Source: Paenibacillus sp. JJ-100
Lineage (GTDB): Bacteria > Bacillota > Bacilli > Paenibacillales > Paenibacillaceae
Assembly: GCF_948329825.1 (NCBI RefSeq)
Contig: NZ_CAOJCM010000001.1
Coordinates: forward strand, 1,364,001 to 1,428,000
Length of the DNA: 64,000 nucleotides
Direction of reading: 5' to 3'
The notes below the pieces were generated by a model. That model saw nothing but the letters and a program-made list of their open reading frames with translations. It was not told the origin of the DNA and did no database searches. Of the stretch, positions 1 through 9,322 are shown piece by piece; positions within the stretch are counted from its first letter, which is position 1, and the number at the start of each line of letters is the position of its first letter. The translations under genes and the position numbers were made by a program.

Positions 1-43
1 TCAAAACAGTCTTTGTCAAGTCTTAAACTGCAGGGAGGGTCTC

Positions 44-2083
44 ATGTACGAACAGATCGAGTCGATTATGGGAGAAAATGAGTCTGTATCAGGGGGAAAA
101 ACATCCGATTCGGGTGAAAAGGCTTCGGATCTGAGTCAGAAGCAGTCTGACCTTTTCAAAATTACAGCTCATGCTCCAGGAGTATCAGGACGTCTGCCTT
201 TAACGGATGATTTACTACGAAACGCTCCGAGCGGTGACTTGTTCGGCATGTCTCAGAATGTGGGTATGGGCTGGAAGCCAGGAGATTTGAACGGAAAACA
301 GTATCTGATCCTAAGTACGCAGGGCGGAATCCGGAATGAAGATGGCAGTCCTGCAGCGCTTGGTTATCACACAGGTCATTGGGAAGTAGGACTTCTGATG
401 AAGGCAGCAGCAGAAGAGTTCTCCAGCCGAGGAGGCATCCCGTTTGCCGGTTATGTCAGCGATCCTTGCGATGGTCGGTCACAAGGAACGACAGGCATGT
501 TCGACTCACTTCCGTACCGAAATGATGCTGCAATGGTCTTTCGCAGATTGATTCGATCCCTGCCTACACGAAAAGGTGTACTCGGTGTAGCCACATGTGA
601 TAAGGGGCTGCCCGCCATGATGATTGCCCTCGCAGGTATGCCGCATCTGCCAGGCGTGATCGTTCCGGGCGGTGTGACACTTCCGCCTACCGATGGGGAG
701 GACGCAGGTAAAATTCAGACCATCGGTGCCAGATACGCCAATGGAGAGTTGTCCCTTGAAATGGCTTCAGAGTTAGGATGCAGGGCTTGCGCTACACCAG
801 GCGGGGGATGCCAGTTTCTCGGGACTGCGGCAACCGCCCAAGTTGTGGCTGAGGCCTTGGGCATGACAGTGCCTCATGCCGCGCTGGCCCCTTCGGGGCA
901 GCCCATCTGGATGGAGATGGCAAGGCAATCTGCACGGGCACTGATTAGCATGGAGAGCCAAGGTATGAGTATGGCCGACATTGTTACCGATGCCTCCATA
1001 CGGAATGCTATGGTCGTGCATGCGGCCTTCGGCGGATCGACCAATCTGCTGCTCCATATCCCTGCGATTGCTCATGCGGCTGGTTTGACACTACCTGATG
1101 TGCAGGACTGGATTGAGGTCAATAAACATGTTCCAAGACTGGTCAGTGCATTGCCGAACGGTCCTATCTATTACCCGACCATTCGGGTTTTCCAAGCTGG
1201 GGGTGTACCCGAGGTCATGCTTCATCTTAGACGCCTTGGCTTGTTGGATGAATCTGTAATGACAGTAACAGGCGCGTCTTTGGGTCACGTACTGGATTGG
1301 TGGGAGTCGTCCGAACGTCGTCAAATGATGCGGAAGCAGCTTCAGGAAAAGGACGGAATTGATCCGGACAGCGTCATTATGAATGCAGAGCAGTCCCAGC
1401 GTCTCGGAATCTCTTCGACGGTGACATTTCCTACAGGAAATATTGCTCCAGAAGGCTCCGTTATCAAATCCACATCAATTGACCCGGATGTTCTGGATGC
1501 AGATGGTGTATACCGTCATCGGGGAACAGCGAAGGTGTTTACTACCGAACGTGAAGCCATCCGTGCAATCAAGACAGGCGTAATCGTAGCAGGTGACATC
1601 ATCGTGCTGCTTGGGCGCGGTCCTTCGGGAACCGGTATGGAGGAGACGTATCAGCTTACTTCTGCACTCAAACATCTTTCATTTGGAAAATACGTTTCAC
1701 TCATCACCGATGCCCGATTCTCTGGTGTCTCTACCGGAGCATGTATTGGTCATGTTGGTCCAGAAGGGCTGGCAGGAGGGCCGATCGGCAAGCTGCGAGA
1801 CGGTGATCTGATTGACATCGTCGTGGATCGAAACACGCTGGATGGAAGCATTAACTTTGTGGGTGAGGTAGGGATGGAGGTTTCCCCTGAGGAAGGTGCC
1901 TTTATTCTGGCCCAGAGGCCGTTTCACCCAGATATGCAGCCAGATGAAGCATTGCCAGATGATACACGCTTATGGGCGGCGCTGCAATCTGTTAGTGGAG
2001 GCACGTGGAGAGGCAACGTGTACGATGTTGAACGGATTATCACTGCGCTGGAAGCTGGTAAAAAAGCGCTCGGTTGGTTATGA
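44..2083 (+). CDS. YjhG/YagF-type sugar-acid dehydratase (probable D-xylonate dehydratase)
   Basis: This is an IlvD/Edd-family dehydratase that removes water from a sugar acid to give a 2-keto-3-deoxy acid. Recalled E. coli YjhG matches along nearly the whole length, so D-xylonate is the likeliest substrate. The candidate cluster cysteines are C142 ([10 protein letters not shown]), C185 (TCDKGLPA) and C256 ([10 protein letters not shown]). The C-terminal half carries GPSGTGMEE and [19 protein letters not shown]. At 679 residues it is about 25 longer than YjhG because of a Ser/Glu-rich N-terminus. The ATG follows GGGAGGG. The beta-xylosidase gene lies 87 nt downstream on the same strand, which fits xylan and xylose breakdown. 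Family assignment is firm; substrate is inferred. Confidence 0.9.
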   Translation: MYEQIESIMGENESVSGGKTSDSGEKASDLSQKQSDLFKITAHAPGVSGRLPLTDDLLRNAPSGDLFGMSQNVGMGWKPGDLNGKQYLILSTQGGIRNEDGSPAALGYHTGHWEVGLLMKAAAEEFSSRGGIPFAGYVSDPCDGRSQGTTGMFDSLPYRNDAAMVFRRLIRSLPTRKGVLGVATCDKGLPAMMIALAGMPHLPGVIVPGGVTLPPTDGEDAGKIQTIGARYANGELSLEMASELGCRACATPGGGCQFLGTAATAQVVAEALGMTVPHAALAPSGQPIWMEMARQSARALISMESQGMSMADIVTDASIRNAMVVHAAFGGSTNLLLHIPAIAHAAGLTLPDVQDWIEVNKHVPRLVSALPNGPIYYPTIRVFQAGGVPEVMLHLRRLGLLDESVMTVTGASLGHVLDWWESSERRQMMRKQLQEKDGIDPDSVIMNAEQSQRLGISSTVTFPTGNIAPEGSVIKSTSIDPDVLDADGVYRHRGTAKVFTTEREAIRAIKTGVIVAGDIIVLLGRGPSGTGMEETYQLTSALKHLSFGKYVSLITDARFSGVSTGACIGHVGPEGLAGGPIGKLRDGDLIDIVVDRNTLDGSINFVGEVGMEVSPEEGAFILAQRPFHPDMQPDEALPDDTRLWAALQSVSGGTWRGNVYDVERIITALEAGKKALGWL

Positions 2084-2170
2084 AAAGAGACACTTGGAAT
2101 ACTGGCACCAAATTCGCTGACTCATCTGTACCGATGTACGTTTATTACTTTTTACCGGAGGTTTCTTTAC

Positions 2171-3763
2171 ATGACTACGATCAATCACATGATCACGAAT
2201 CCTGTTCTCCCCGGTTTTCATCCCGATCCCTCCATATGCCGGGCAGGGGAGGATTATTATATCGCCACATCCACCTTCGAGTGGTTCCCTGGTGTACGCA
2301 TTCACCACTCCAGAGATCTGGTTCACTGGCGGGCGCTGCCTTCACCGCTGACTCGAATCTCTCAGTTAAACATGAAGGGAAATATTAATTCAGGTGGCGT
2401 ATGGGCTCCTTGTCTCAGTTATGATGACGGTTTGTTTTATCTCATATATACCGATGTGAAGAGCAGGGTAGGGGCTTTCAAAGATACTCACAATTATCTT
2501 GTGACAGCAACGGATATCGAAGGGCCTTGGTCCGATCCGATCTATTTGAACAGCAGCGGTTTTGATCCATCCTTGTTCCACGATGAAGATGGGCGCAAAT
2601 GGTTGGTCAACATGATCTGGGACCACCGCAAAGGCAAAAATCGCTTTGCAGGCATTGTTCTGCAGGAATTTTCGGTTCAGGAACAAAAGCTGGTCGGACC
2701 CGCAATTAACATTTTCAAAGGAACGGAACTTGGGCTGACCGAAGCGCCGCATCTATATAAACACAATGGCTACTACTATCTGGTTACAGCTGAAGGCGGA
2801 ACCGGTTATGAGCATGCCGTTACGGTTGCCCGTTCTCGTACGTTACAAGGTCCCTATGAAGTTGATCCGAGCAATCCGATACTCACTTCACAAGGGAGGG
2901 CGGATTTGGACCTGCAAAAAGCTGGACACGGAAGTCTCGTTATGACGCACACGGGCGAATGGTACATGGCACACCTGGTGGGAAGACCCGTTCAGGGCAA
3001 ACATTGCATCCTGGGGCGTGAGACAGCACTACAACGCTGTGCTTGGAGTGAAGACGGTTGGCTGAGACTTGCGAGTGGGGATCGATATCCAGAATTACAG
3101 GTGGAAGGCCCAAAGCTTGAATTACATCCATTCGAACCACCAATGGAGATGGATCATTTTGAAGAGACAGAGCTTCGGCACGACTGGAATACCCTTCGTA
3201 TCCCGCCTGACCCGACCTGGGTTACTCTGACGGAACGCCCCGGTTACCTACGTCTGTATGGATTGGAGTCGATGAGTTCAACACACCACCAAAGCATGCT
3301 TGCTCGCAGACTACAGGCTTTCGAGTGTGAAGCTGAGACGTGTCTGGAATTCGAGCCAGATCATCCCCAGCAGATGGCAGGACTGATTCTCTATTACGAC
3401 ACTCAGGACTATCTGTACCTTAGAGTGACGTATCATGAAGAAAAAGGACTGTGCCTAGGCATCATTCAGTCTAGATATGGGGTGTATGATGAGCTCTTGG
3501 AAGAAGATATTCCATTGCAGCAGGGTAATCGGATTCATCTCAAAGCGGTTATTGATCATGATCGTGCGTGCTTTTACTATACGTTAAAAGATAACCTATC
3601 ATCGTGGATTCAGGTTGGTGAGTGGACGGATATTACGCATCTATGTGATGAATCGCCCGAATACATTCGGTTTACGGGAACCTACATTGGTCTTTGTGTT
3701 CAGGATCTCGGTGGAAGCCGCAAACATGCCGATTTTGATTATTTTCGTTATACACTGTCGTAA
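2171..3763 (+). CDS. GH43 beta-xylosidase (XynB type)
   Basis: This glycoside hydrolase family 43 enzyme probably releases xylose from xylo-oligosaccharides inside the cell, as no signal peptide is present. The GH43 propeller starts at residue 10. The expected catalytic acids are visible: base D19 in HPDPS, pKa modulator D132 in GFDPSLF, and acid E191 in LTEAPH. A C-terminal beta-sandwich from about residue 325 is typical of the GH43 subfamily with a beta-xylosidase C-terminal domain, and 530 residues is a normal length. The start has GGAGG 9 nt upstream. It probably shares a transcript with the dehydratase before it. Arabinofuranosidase activity cannot be excluded. Confidence 0.92.
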   Translation: MTTINHMITNPVLPGFHPDPSICRAGEDYYIATSTFEWFPGVRIHHSRDLVHWRALPSPLTRISQLNMKGNINSGGVWAPCLSYDDGLFYLIYTDVKSRVGAFKDTHNYLVTATDIEGPWSDPIYLNSSGFDPSLFHDEDGRKWLVNMIWDHRKGKNRFAGIVLQEFSVQEQKLVGPAINIFKGTELGLTEAPHLYKHNGYYYLVTAEGGTGYEHAVTVARSRTLQGPYEVDPSNPILTSQGRADLDLQKAGHGSLVMTHTGEWYMAHLVGRPVQGKHCILGRETALQRCAWSEDGWLRLASGDRYPELQVEGPKLELHPFEPPMEMDHFEETELRHDWNTLRIPPDPTWVTLTERPGYLRLYGLESMSSTHHQSMLARRLQAFECEAETCLEFEPDHPQQMAGLILYYDTQDYLYLRVTYHEEKGLCLGIIQSRYGVYDELLEEDIPLQQGNRIHLKAVIDHDRACFYYTLKDNLSSWIQVGEWTDITHLCDESPEYIRFTGTYIGLCVQDLGGSRKHADFDYFRYTLS

Positions 3764-3773
3764 AGAATGAAGA

Positions 3774-3806
3774 AGATGGCTCCTGATTGTCGGGGGCCAT
3801 CTTTAG
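3774..3806. terminator. Hairpin between convergent GH43 and monooxygenase genes
   Basis: AGATGGCTCC pairs with GGGGGCCATCT across a short loop, giving a stem of about 10 bp with one mismatch. It lies 10 nt after the GH43 stop and 42 nt beyond the stop of the convergent monooxygenase. The T-tract is short (CTTTAGG), so terminator strength is uncertain. Confidence 0.55.
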
Positions 3807-3847
3807 GTTGAGCATTAGGAGCTTGCACCGGATAACTTGCTAATAAA

Positions 3848-5416
3848 TTAGTTCGTATGATAAATAGAGTTGAGGTACTGCATAATCCATGCGCTGTCCT
3901 CCATGGGAATGCGTAGTGCGATGTAACCGTCGGGACGAATTAATATAAGCGTTTCGCGTGTAACATCGTAGATCCGATAGGCATTTCCTGCCGTGTCGAT
4001 TATGCTCTCTGTCCCCTCCGCATGTGATGGCATAATGCAATGCACATGGAGTTCGTCTGAGATGAATTCCTGCAAAGACGGGTGATCTGTGCGGTCTACA
4101 AAGGCCAGAAGAGTCCAGTGCGTGCCGCGTAACAGGTCAAAAAGACTCCCGTTGAATTCTGCACCTTGCAGGCCCTTGGCATCCGGAGCACGATCTCCGG
4201 GTAGTGAACGAGTAGAGCTGGTTTGAACAGAAGGACGCGTAAGAGAACTGGACCGATAGGAAACAAGCAGCCCACTCGTCAGATCATCGGATATGGTGCT
4301 TAAGGATTGAGATAAGGCAGCATGTTCGGTTGCAGTCCCTATAATCGTTCCCATCTTGTTTGTGCTGTCCTCAAGTACGGCTTGAGCCACGAGACGACGT
4401 TCTTCATCATAGGTGTCAAGCAAGGCGGTATTCGCTCCGCGTAGAACAGATGCTAGCTTCCATCCCAGGTTGTATGCATCCTGTATCCCCGTATTCATGC
4501 CTTGCCCGCCTGCAGGCGAGTGAACATGAGCGGCATCGCCAGCGAGGAAAACCCGGCCTACACGGTAAGATTCCACCATGCGAACGTTGATACGGTAGAT
4601 GGACAGCCAGGAGGCTTCTATGAGCTGAACATATCCAGCACCTGCCCGCCTTTCAAACATGGTCTGGTACACTTCTAGCGACGGAATTTCCGGTTCAATG
4701 ATATGTGGTGGAATGGTAGCTTGCAGTTGCCAAATATTAGAATTCGGTAATGGTGTTACCCCGAGCATCCCCTCAGGAGAAGTCCAGATATGGATATGAT
4801 CACGATCCAATCCTTCCAATCGTACGTCACCAAGATACCACCGCTCCTGGTCGTGTGTCTTCCCAACCAGTGGCAGATGAATAAACTTACGGATATTACT
4901 CTTGCCACCATCAGCACCAACTACATAACGAGCACGAATTAGCTCTTCTCCTTGTGGTGTATGAACGGTTACTTGTACATCTTCCAAGTCCTGAACAAGT
5001 CCTATGGCTTCCACCCCTAGGTCAATTTTACCGCCAAGCATCACATATCGGTCACGTAGAGCCTTCTCCACATCGAATTGAGCAATCCAGACCGGATCCG
5101 GGTAAGATGATCCAAGTTCAGCACTAGCTGTGACGGTAATAGAAGGCTTATCTAGACTTCTGCCATCCTCTGTATAGTAACGAACAGGTAAATCTACGAC
5201 ACCTATGTCCATAATGTAACGAATTGCCTCCAAATCATCGACTACTTCAAGTGAACGAGGCTGAATTCCTTTGGCACGAGATGCTGTGTTATACAAGGTG
5301 CTTCGTTCAATAATGCGATGGTTTACGTTTCGGCGAGCAAGATCGCAGGCAAGTGTAAGCCCTGTTGGTCCTGCCCCAACAATAAGAACATCAACATAGG
5401 ACTCCGGCGTTTTCAT
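3848..5416 (-). CDS. FAD-dependent aromatic-ring monooxygenase (PheA/TfdB family)
   Basis: This flavoprotein hydroxylase probably oxidises an aromatic or polyketide-like compound with NAD(P)H and O2. The protein (522 aa) has the N-terminal FAD fold GAGPTG at residues 14-19, the VGADGG motif in the middle, and the second FAD motif AGDAAHVHSPAGGQGMN around residue 292. A C-terminal thioredoxin-like segment fits the phenol hydroxylase group. I chose the ATG at 5416, which has an AGGAGG 9 nt upstream; an open frame to 5692 exists but runs through the divergent tetR gene. The divergent TetR regulator and the palindrome between them suggest substrate-induced expression. The true substrate cannot be read from the sequence. 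Confidence 0.88.
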   Translation of the reverse strand: MKTPESYVDVLIVGAGPTGLTLACDLARRNVNHRIIERSTLYNTASRAKGIQPRSLEVVDDLEAIRYIMDIGVVDLPVRYYTEDGRSLDKPSITVTASAELGSSYPDPVWIAQFDVEKALRDRYVMLGGKIDLGVEAIGLVQDLEDVQVTVHTPQGEELIRARYVVGADGGKSNIRKFIHLPLVGKTHDQERWYLGDVRLEGLDRDHIHIWTSPEGMLGVTPLPNSNIWQLQATIPPHIIEPEIPSLEVYQTMFERRAGAGYVQLIEASWLSIYRINVRMVESYRVGRVFLAGDAAHVHSPAGGQGMNTGIQDAYNLGWKLASVLRGANTALLDTYDEERRLVAQAVLEDSTNKMGTIIGTATEHAALSQSLSTISDDLTSGLLVSYRSSSLTRPSVQTSSTRSLPGDRAPDAKGLQGAEFNGSLFDLLRGTHWTLLAFVDRTDHPSLQEFISDELHVHCIMPSHAEGTESIIDTAGNAYRIYDVTRETLILIRPDGYIALRIPMEDSAWIMQYLNSIYHTN

Positions 5417-5464
5417 GAATAGATTCCTCCTTGAACATGGGAAGATGTAGGTTACAATAACTAC

Positions 5465-5484
5465 ACTACACCGTACAGTGTAGT
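5465..5484. promoter_or_regulatory. Probable TetR operator
   Basis: A 20-bp dyad has arms ACTACAC and GTGTAGT around a central GTAC; only one base pair breaks perfect symmetry. It lies in the 121-nt gap between the divergent monooxygenase and tetR genes, where one repressor dimer could control both. Size and position are typical of TetR operators; the link to this regulator is inferred. Confidence 0.7.
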
Positions 5485-5537
5485 TTGTAAAGTGGAACTC
5501 ATTTTTGATAGTATACCTATAGGGGGGGAAGCTTAGG

Positions 5538-6200
5538 ATGGATAAGATGGATAATACAGAAGACAAAAAAATCCGCAAAGGCTCTTCTGAAAAAAGAGCT
5601 AGCATTATTGCGGCAGCACGAGAATTATTTCTAACAGATGGGTTTGATCGTTCTAGCGTTGATGCGGTCGCAGCAAAAGCAGGAGTTTCCAAAAGGACCG
5701 TTTATGATTATTTTGGTGAAAAACAGAACTTACTGGTTACTGTTGTGGAAGAAACCAGCCGGGCAGTTCTAGACATGATCGATCAGGCGATATCAGATTA
5801 CCTCTGGGAATTCGAGGACCTAGAGCAGGCTCTTATCATGTTCTGTGAACAATTCGCAGCTTCTGCGAACGGTTCTTCTGATTACAGTGCTCTGATCCGT
5901 TTAACTACGGTAGAAGCCGCCAATTTGCCTGTCTCGTTTTTAGAAAAGCTCGACAGCGCAACGGAAGAGGGGATCATCAAGAGGTTTACCGAGTTTGGTC
6001 AAGCCGGACTGCTGGATGTGCCCAATCCTGAAATGGCTGCAAAACACTTCGCTGCATTAACGTTCTTATTGGTATTTAATCAGCGCACTTCGCAGAATGA
6101 ACAAATCAAACAGATCATCTCTGGAGGGGTACAAGTCTTCCTTCGTGCTTACGGACACCCCAACATACATACCAGAAAAAATGTTGATACGGAGGGTTAA
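5538..6200 (+). CDS. TetR/AcrR family repressor
   Basis: A 220-residue one-component regulator. Residues 18-65 form the TetR helix-turn-helix (RASIIAAARELF, then VAAKAGVSKRTVYDYFGEK). The C-terminal ligand domain shows no recognisable subfamily. The ATG is preceded by a G-rich ribosome binding site (GGGGGGGAA). It is divergent from the FAD monooxygenase gene with a 20-bp palindrome between, so it probably represses that gene and itself until an aromatic ligand binds. Confidence 0.9.
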   Translation: MDKMDNTEDKKIRKGSSEKRASIIAAARELFLTDGFDRSSVDAVAAKAGVSKRTVYDYFGEKQNLLVTVVEETSRAVLDMIDQAISDYLWEFEDLEQALIMFCEQFAASANGSSDYSALIRLTTVEAANLPVSFLEKLDSATEEGIIKRFTEFGQAGLLDVPNPEMAAKHFAALTFLLVFNQRTSQNEQIKQIISGGVQVFLRAYGHPNIHTRKNVDTEG

Positions 6201-6219
6201 CTTTGTATCAACATTTTGT
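6177..6219 (+). terminator. Terminator overlapping the tetR stop codon
   Basis: AAAATGTTGATAC pairs perfectly with GTATCAACATTTT over 13 bp across a 14-nt loop that contains the stop codon. The run TTTTGTTG follows. The left arm is coding, so the final codons double as the terminator stem. Confidence 0.75.
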
Positions 6220-6420
6220 TGAAGGGCATGTAGAGTACACTGTATAACAGTTCGATATAAGTTAAGGAATTACATTTGCGAGCAAGCGTGGTGGAATGCC
6301 GAATAAAATAATTATCCCATTAGAAACAGAATTAATTAGACTCGCAGACTTGGCTAAGGCTAAAGCTAATGCTATCGCGTATTGAAACCACGTCCCAGCT
6401 GATCAGGGGAATGCAGCATC
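6201..6420. other. Intergenic region between tetR and lysR, possible gene remnant
   Basis: The gap holds the right arm of the tetR terminator. One plus-strand frame (about 6264-6385) is open after an in-frame stop and reads FASKRGGMPNKIIIPLE followed by an Ala/Lys-rich end, with only one internal ATG at 6296 and no convincing ribosome binding site. It may be the tail of a decayed gene. No family was recognised. Confidence 0.2.
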
Positions 6421-7311
6421 TCATTCTGCTCTGGATTTGAAAAATTCAATCAGCCAGGCTGACAACTGTTGCTGTGCTTTGCTGATAAATCGGTCTGCAT
6501 AGTATGTCAGTTCCATGTGGCGAACAGGTACAGGTCCGGCAATCGGTATCGTTACGATATCTTCCCATCCCGGATGCTGCTTCAACAACCCTCTCGGCTG
6601 TATAGTGACACCTATGCCAGCAGCAACAAGCTGCAGCAGCGAGGAGGCGGACCCTGCCTCCATAACGGTCGCTAATTCCAAGCCCTGTTCCCGGAATACT
6701 TCATCTACCAAGTCTCTGCCGATATATCCTTTCGGATACATAACCAGAGCAAGCTGTGTCAATTCTTCGAGGGTGATTTCTCGTCTCTTCGCCAGCTCAC
6801 TTGATGAGTGAACAAACACTTCATAAGGCTCACTTCCCAGTGGAATCTGAACTAGCCGTTTATCTACAGGACCACGCAGCCCAACACCAAGATCCACTTT
6901 ATGGGCCAGAACTTCGTCTCTCACATAGATCGTTGAGAATGCCTGTAGTTTGGTGTCAGGGTACAACGTTTTGAATTCAACAAAGAGCGGAACGAGCTGA
7001 AAATCAAGATCAGAGGGCAGTACAGCCAGCCGAACCGTTCCACGCTTTTCCGATAACAACTCTTTAATCGCATTTTTTGCATCTAGTTCAGCTTGAAGCA
7101 TTTTCATACCATATTGATGAAGTAGTCTCCCAGCTTCAGTTGCCACGACTTTTTTGCCAATCCGGTCGAACAGGGGCATACCCACTTCTGCCTCAAGAAG
7201 ACGAATCTGCTGGCTCAGCGTGGGCTGGGAAATGCCCAAATTCTCGGCAGCCTTCGTGAAATGAAGATACTCATAAACAGCCATGAAATAGGTGATATTC
7301 CGGGTATCCAT
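6421..7311 (-). CDS. LysR family transcriptional regulator (CynR-like)
   Basis: A 296-residue LysR-type regulator. The N-terminal winged helix (residues 1-60) has FTKAAENLGISQPTLSQQIRLLE, and the rest is a periplasmic-binding-protein-like effector domain. The start is supported by GAAGGAG about 8 nt upstream. It is divergent from a CynX/NimT-type transporter gene, the usual layout in which a LysR protein controls its neighbour. A perfect T-N11-A palindrome lies in the gap. The co-inducer is unknown. Confidence 0.9.
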   Translation of the reverse strand: MDTRNITYFMAVYEYLHFTKAAENLGISQPTLSQQIRLLEAEVGMPLFDRIGKKVVATEAGRLLHQYGMKMLQAELDAKNAIKELLSEKRGTVRLAVLPSDLDFQLVPLFVEFKTLYPDTKLQAFSTIYVRDEVLAHKVDLGVGLRGPVDKRLVQIPLGSEPYEVFVHSSSELAKRREITLEELTQLALVMYPKGYIGRDLVDEVFREQGLELATVMEAGSASSLLQLVAAGIGVTIQPRGLLKQHPGWEDIVTIPIAGPVPVRHMELTYYADRFISKAQQQLSAWLIEFFKSRAE

Positions 7312-7329
7312 TTTTTCTCCTTCATAAAC

Positions 7330-7346
7330 GATAGTATTTTACTATC
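7330..7346. promoter_or_regulatory. LysR-type T-N11-A operator
   Basis: GATAGTA-TTT-TACTATC is a perfect 7+3+7 palindrome containing the LysR consensus T-N11-A. It lies 19 nt upstream of the lysR start and 22 nt upstream of the -35 box of the divergent transporter, the usual place for a LysR recognition site. Confidence 0.72.
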
Positions 7347-7367
7347 ATAATAATATTAATTATTGGA

Positions 7368-7396
7368 TTGATCAATGAATAGGGCAAATGTATACT
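7368..7396 (+). promoter_or_regulatory. Sigma-A-like promoter of the transporter gene
   Basis: TTGATC at 7368-7373 and TATACT at 7391-7396 are separated by 17 bp, a good vegetative promoter match. The start codon is 35 nt beyond the -10 box. The -35 overlaps the small palindrome TTGATCAA, which may be a second regulator contact. Confidence 0.65.
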
Positions 7397-7430
7397 CGAA
7401 GTTACTTCAATAAGAATGAGGAGGGGGAGA

Positions 7431-8588
7431 ATGGTGAAAAAATCATTCTATGCATTGGCTCTATTTCTCGCGGCATTGAACTTGCGTCCGATCATTACCT
7501 CCGCGGCATCCATGATCGGTGTAATACAATCCGAGTTAGGTATAAGCGCATTGACAGCCAGTCTTTTAACAACACTGCCTGTCCTGTGTATGGGAGTTTT
7601 TGCGCCTGTAGCCACGAGGCTCAATCAGCGGTTAGGTCTGGAAAGAACTCTTTTCATATCGCTGCTTCTCATCACGTTGGCCACTGCACTTCGCGCTGTC
7701 GATGTGACGGTTACCATACTGCTTGCTACAGCTTTGGTAGGTGGAATCGGCATCAGTTTTGCTGGCCCACTGTTATCCAGCTTTATCAAAAAGTATTTTC
7801 CAGGTAGTCCCGGTATGGTTAGTATCTACTCTGTCTCCATGACAGTTGGAGCCGCACTGGCTTCAGGATTGACCGTTCCCATCTATAATCAGAGTAAACA
7901 TAATTTTTTACTCGCTCTATCCTGCTGGGCTGTGCTGGGAGTTGTGGCTCTGATCTTCTGGATCGCGTTCATTCGAAAAAGACAAACTTCTGGGAGTACA
8001 ACCCAACGTCTCCGATTGCCGCTGGGGAACAAAAAGGCAATTCAAATCACTTTATTCTTTGGCTTTATGTCCAGCATGTTTTACAGCTTGACTGCCTGGA
8101 TATCCCCAATTGCTCTAAGCTTTGGTTATAGTTCGCAATATTCAGCGATGCTTCTTACTCTGTTTACACTGATTCAAGTACCTGTCGCGCTGCTTATTCC
8201 GAACCTAGTCAATCGATCAGGGAAGCTTAAAATGTGGCTGGTTTTGTGCAGTGTGTCTGAACTTATAGGTCTCGCATTACTGTTGTCACCTGTTCCAATG
8301 CTGCCAGCTGTACTTTTTCTGGGTATAGGTGCAGGTGGATTATTTCCTCTGGCTCTAATGCTGCCTATAGTGGAAACAGATACGGTTGAGGAGGCGGGGA
8401 CCTGGGCCGCAATGTCACAGATGGGGGGATACACCATGGGGGCTTTCGGGCCGCTAGTCATCGGGTGGATCTTCGATCTCAGTGGACATTTTAACGCTTC
8501 GATTATTGCGATGCTGGTGATTGTTGTACTTATGATCAGTGTCCAGCTATCGATATCTATGGGAAGAAAAGCTGCAGAAGGATCTTAA
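7431..8588 (+). CDS. MFS transporter, CynX/NimT family
   Basis: A 385-residue twelve-helix major facilitator of the cyanate/2-nitroimidazole transporter group. The family signature LNLRPIITSAASMIG is near the N-terminus, and the second half has GGYTMGAFGPLVIGWIFD. I chose the ATG at 7431 because GAGGAGGGGG lies directly before it; an ATG at 7416 sits upstream of that ribosome binding site. The gene is divergent from a LysR regulator that probably controls it. The substrate is unknown; members move cyanate, nitroimidazoles or other small organic compounds. Confidence 0.87.
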   Translation: MVKKSFYALALFLAALNLRPIITSAASMIGVIQSELGISALTASLLTTLPVLCMGVFAPVATRLNQRLGLERTLFISLLLITLATALRAVDVTVTILLATALVGGIGISFAGPLLSSFIKKYFPGSPGMVSIYSVSMTVGAALASGLTVPIYNQSKHNFLLALSCWAVLGVVALIFWIAFIRKRQTSGSTTQRLRLPLGNKKAIQITLFFGFMSSMFYSLTAWISPIALSFGYSSQYSAMLLTLFTLIQVPVALLIPNLVNRSGKLKMWLVLCSVSELIGLALLLSPVPMLPAVLFLGIGAGGLFPLALMLPIVETDTVEEAGTWAAMSQMGGYTMGAFGPLVIGWIFDLSGHFNASIIAMLVIVVLMISVQLSISMGRKAAEGS

Positions 8589-8659
8589 GAAACGTAAAAG
8601 AAGCAAGAAATTACAATGCGCGGTATTCGGCTTTAATCTGCATAACAGCCTGAATCACC

Positions 8660-8694
8660 GCAGGTTATCGTAAGGGAATGACTTGCGGTGTACA
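8660..8694. terminator. Weak hairpin downstream of the transporter gene
   Basis: CACCGCA and TGCGGTG can pair over 7 bp around a loop of about 21 nt. No T-tract follows, so a terminator role is doubtful. It is the only dyad seen between the transporter gene and the small membrane protein gene. Confidence 0.25.
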
Positions 8695-8802
8695 GGTTAA
8701 CCAAAGGGCAGCTGCTGCCTAAACTAAACCATTATCGTTATATAGACATGTATAATATAGTCTCTTATTTATGTAATTATTTACTCGAAACTTGTAACAA
8801 TT

Positions 8803-9027
8803 CTATTGTTTTCTGGCCTTCATAATTGCTTTCCCTATCGTAAATACGAAGAAAATAAGAACGTACAAAAAGATGAGAGAACTTCCTATCACGCCTACCC
8901 CTGCCCAGACTCCAGCTTCAAATATTTCTATTAAAGAAGTCGGATTAGAAATAAGCTTAATCAAAATATTCAATACATAGATAACTGCTGTTGTTATCGC
9001 AGCGTCTTTTAAAGTTTTTTTAAACAT
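8803..9027 (-). CDS. Small membrane protein of unknown function
   Basis: A 74-residue protein with two hydrophobic segments (about residues 9-27 and 37-65), a basic N-terminus (MFKKTLKD) and a basic C-terminus (KAIMKARKQ). The ATG has AGAGGGGAA 7 nt upstream. No family was recognised. It stands alone, with no same-strand gene within 500 nt. Confidence 0.65.
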   Translation of the reverse strand: MFKKTLKDAAITTAVIYVLNILIKLISNPTSLIEIFEAGVWAGVGVIGSSLIFLYVLIFFVFTIGKAIMKARKQ

Positions 9028-9274
9028 GATAATTCCCCTCTACTATGGATTCTATTAATTATTACACTAATCTGCTATCCCTTAAATCCGTTCTGGAAAA
9101 CAAACGTATAGTCAGTCTACAACAGGTTGTGGTGAGAATTCCACTTCATCAGAGTTTTTCGAGAGATTACGAGTCATAAACAAAGTTCGATTACAAAGAT
9201 ATCGTTTTGAACAAGTGGATTGGTAAAAAAAGTAGAAAATAACCTTTATCTTACCCCGCATTTGAAGTAGGATA

Positions 9275-9280
9275 TATAAT
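9275..9280 (+). promoter_or_regulatory. -10 box upstream of the 54-residue ORF
   Basis: A perfect TATAAT lies 43 nt before the ATG of the small ORF at 9323. A weak TTACCC at 9251-9256 could be the -35 (18 bp spacing). Confidence 0.4.
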
Positions 9281-9322
9281 CATGTTCTTCAATGTTCTGT
9301 GTTTTAAGAAAGGAAAGTTACA

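Noticed and set aside
1..26. Possible last codons of an upstream gene (reading KTVFVKS then stop)
   Set aside because: Eight codons cannot be assigned; another frame is also open to the window edge.
5417..5692. N-terminal extension of the FAD monooxygenase frame
   Set aside because: It runs through the tetR gene and operator; the ATG at 5416 has a strong ribosome binding site and yields the normal flavoprotein start.
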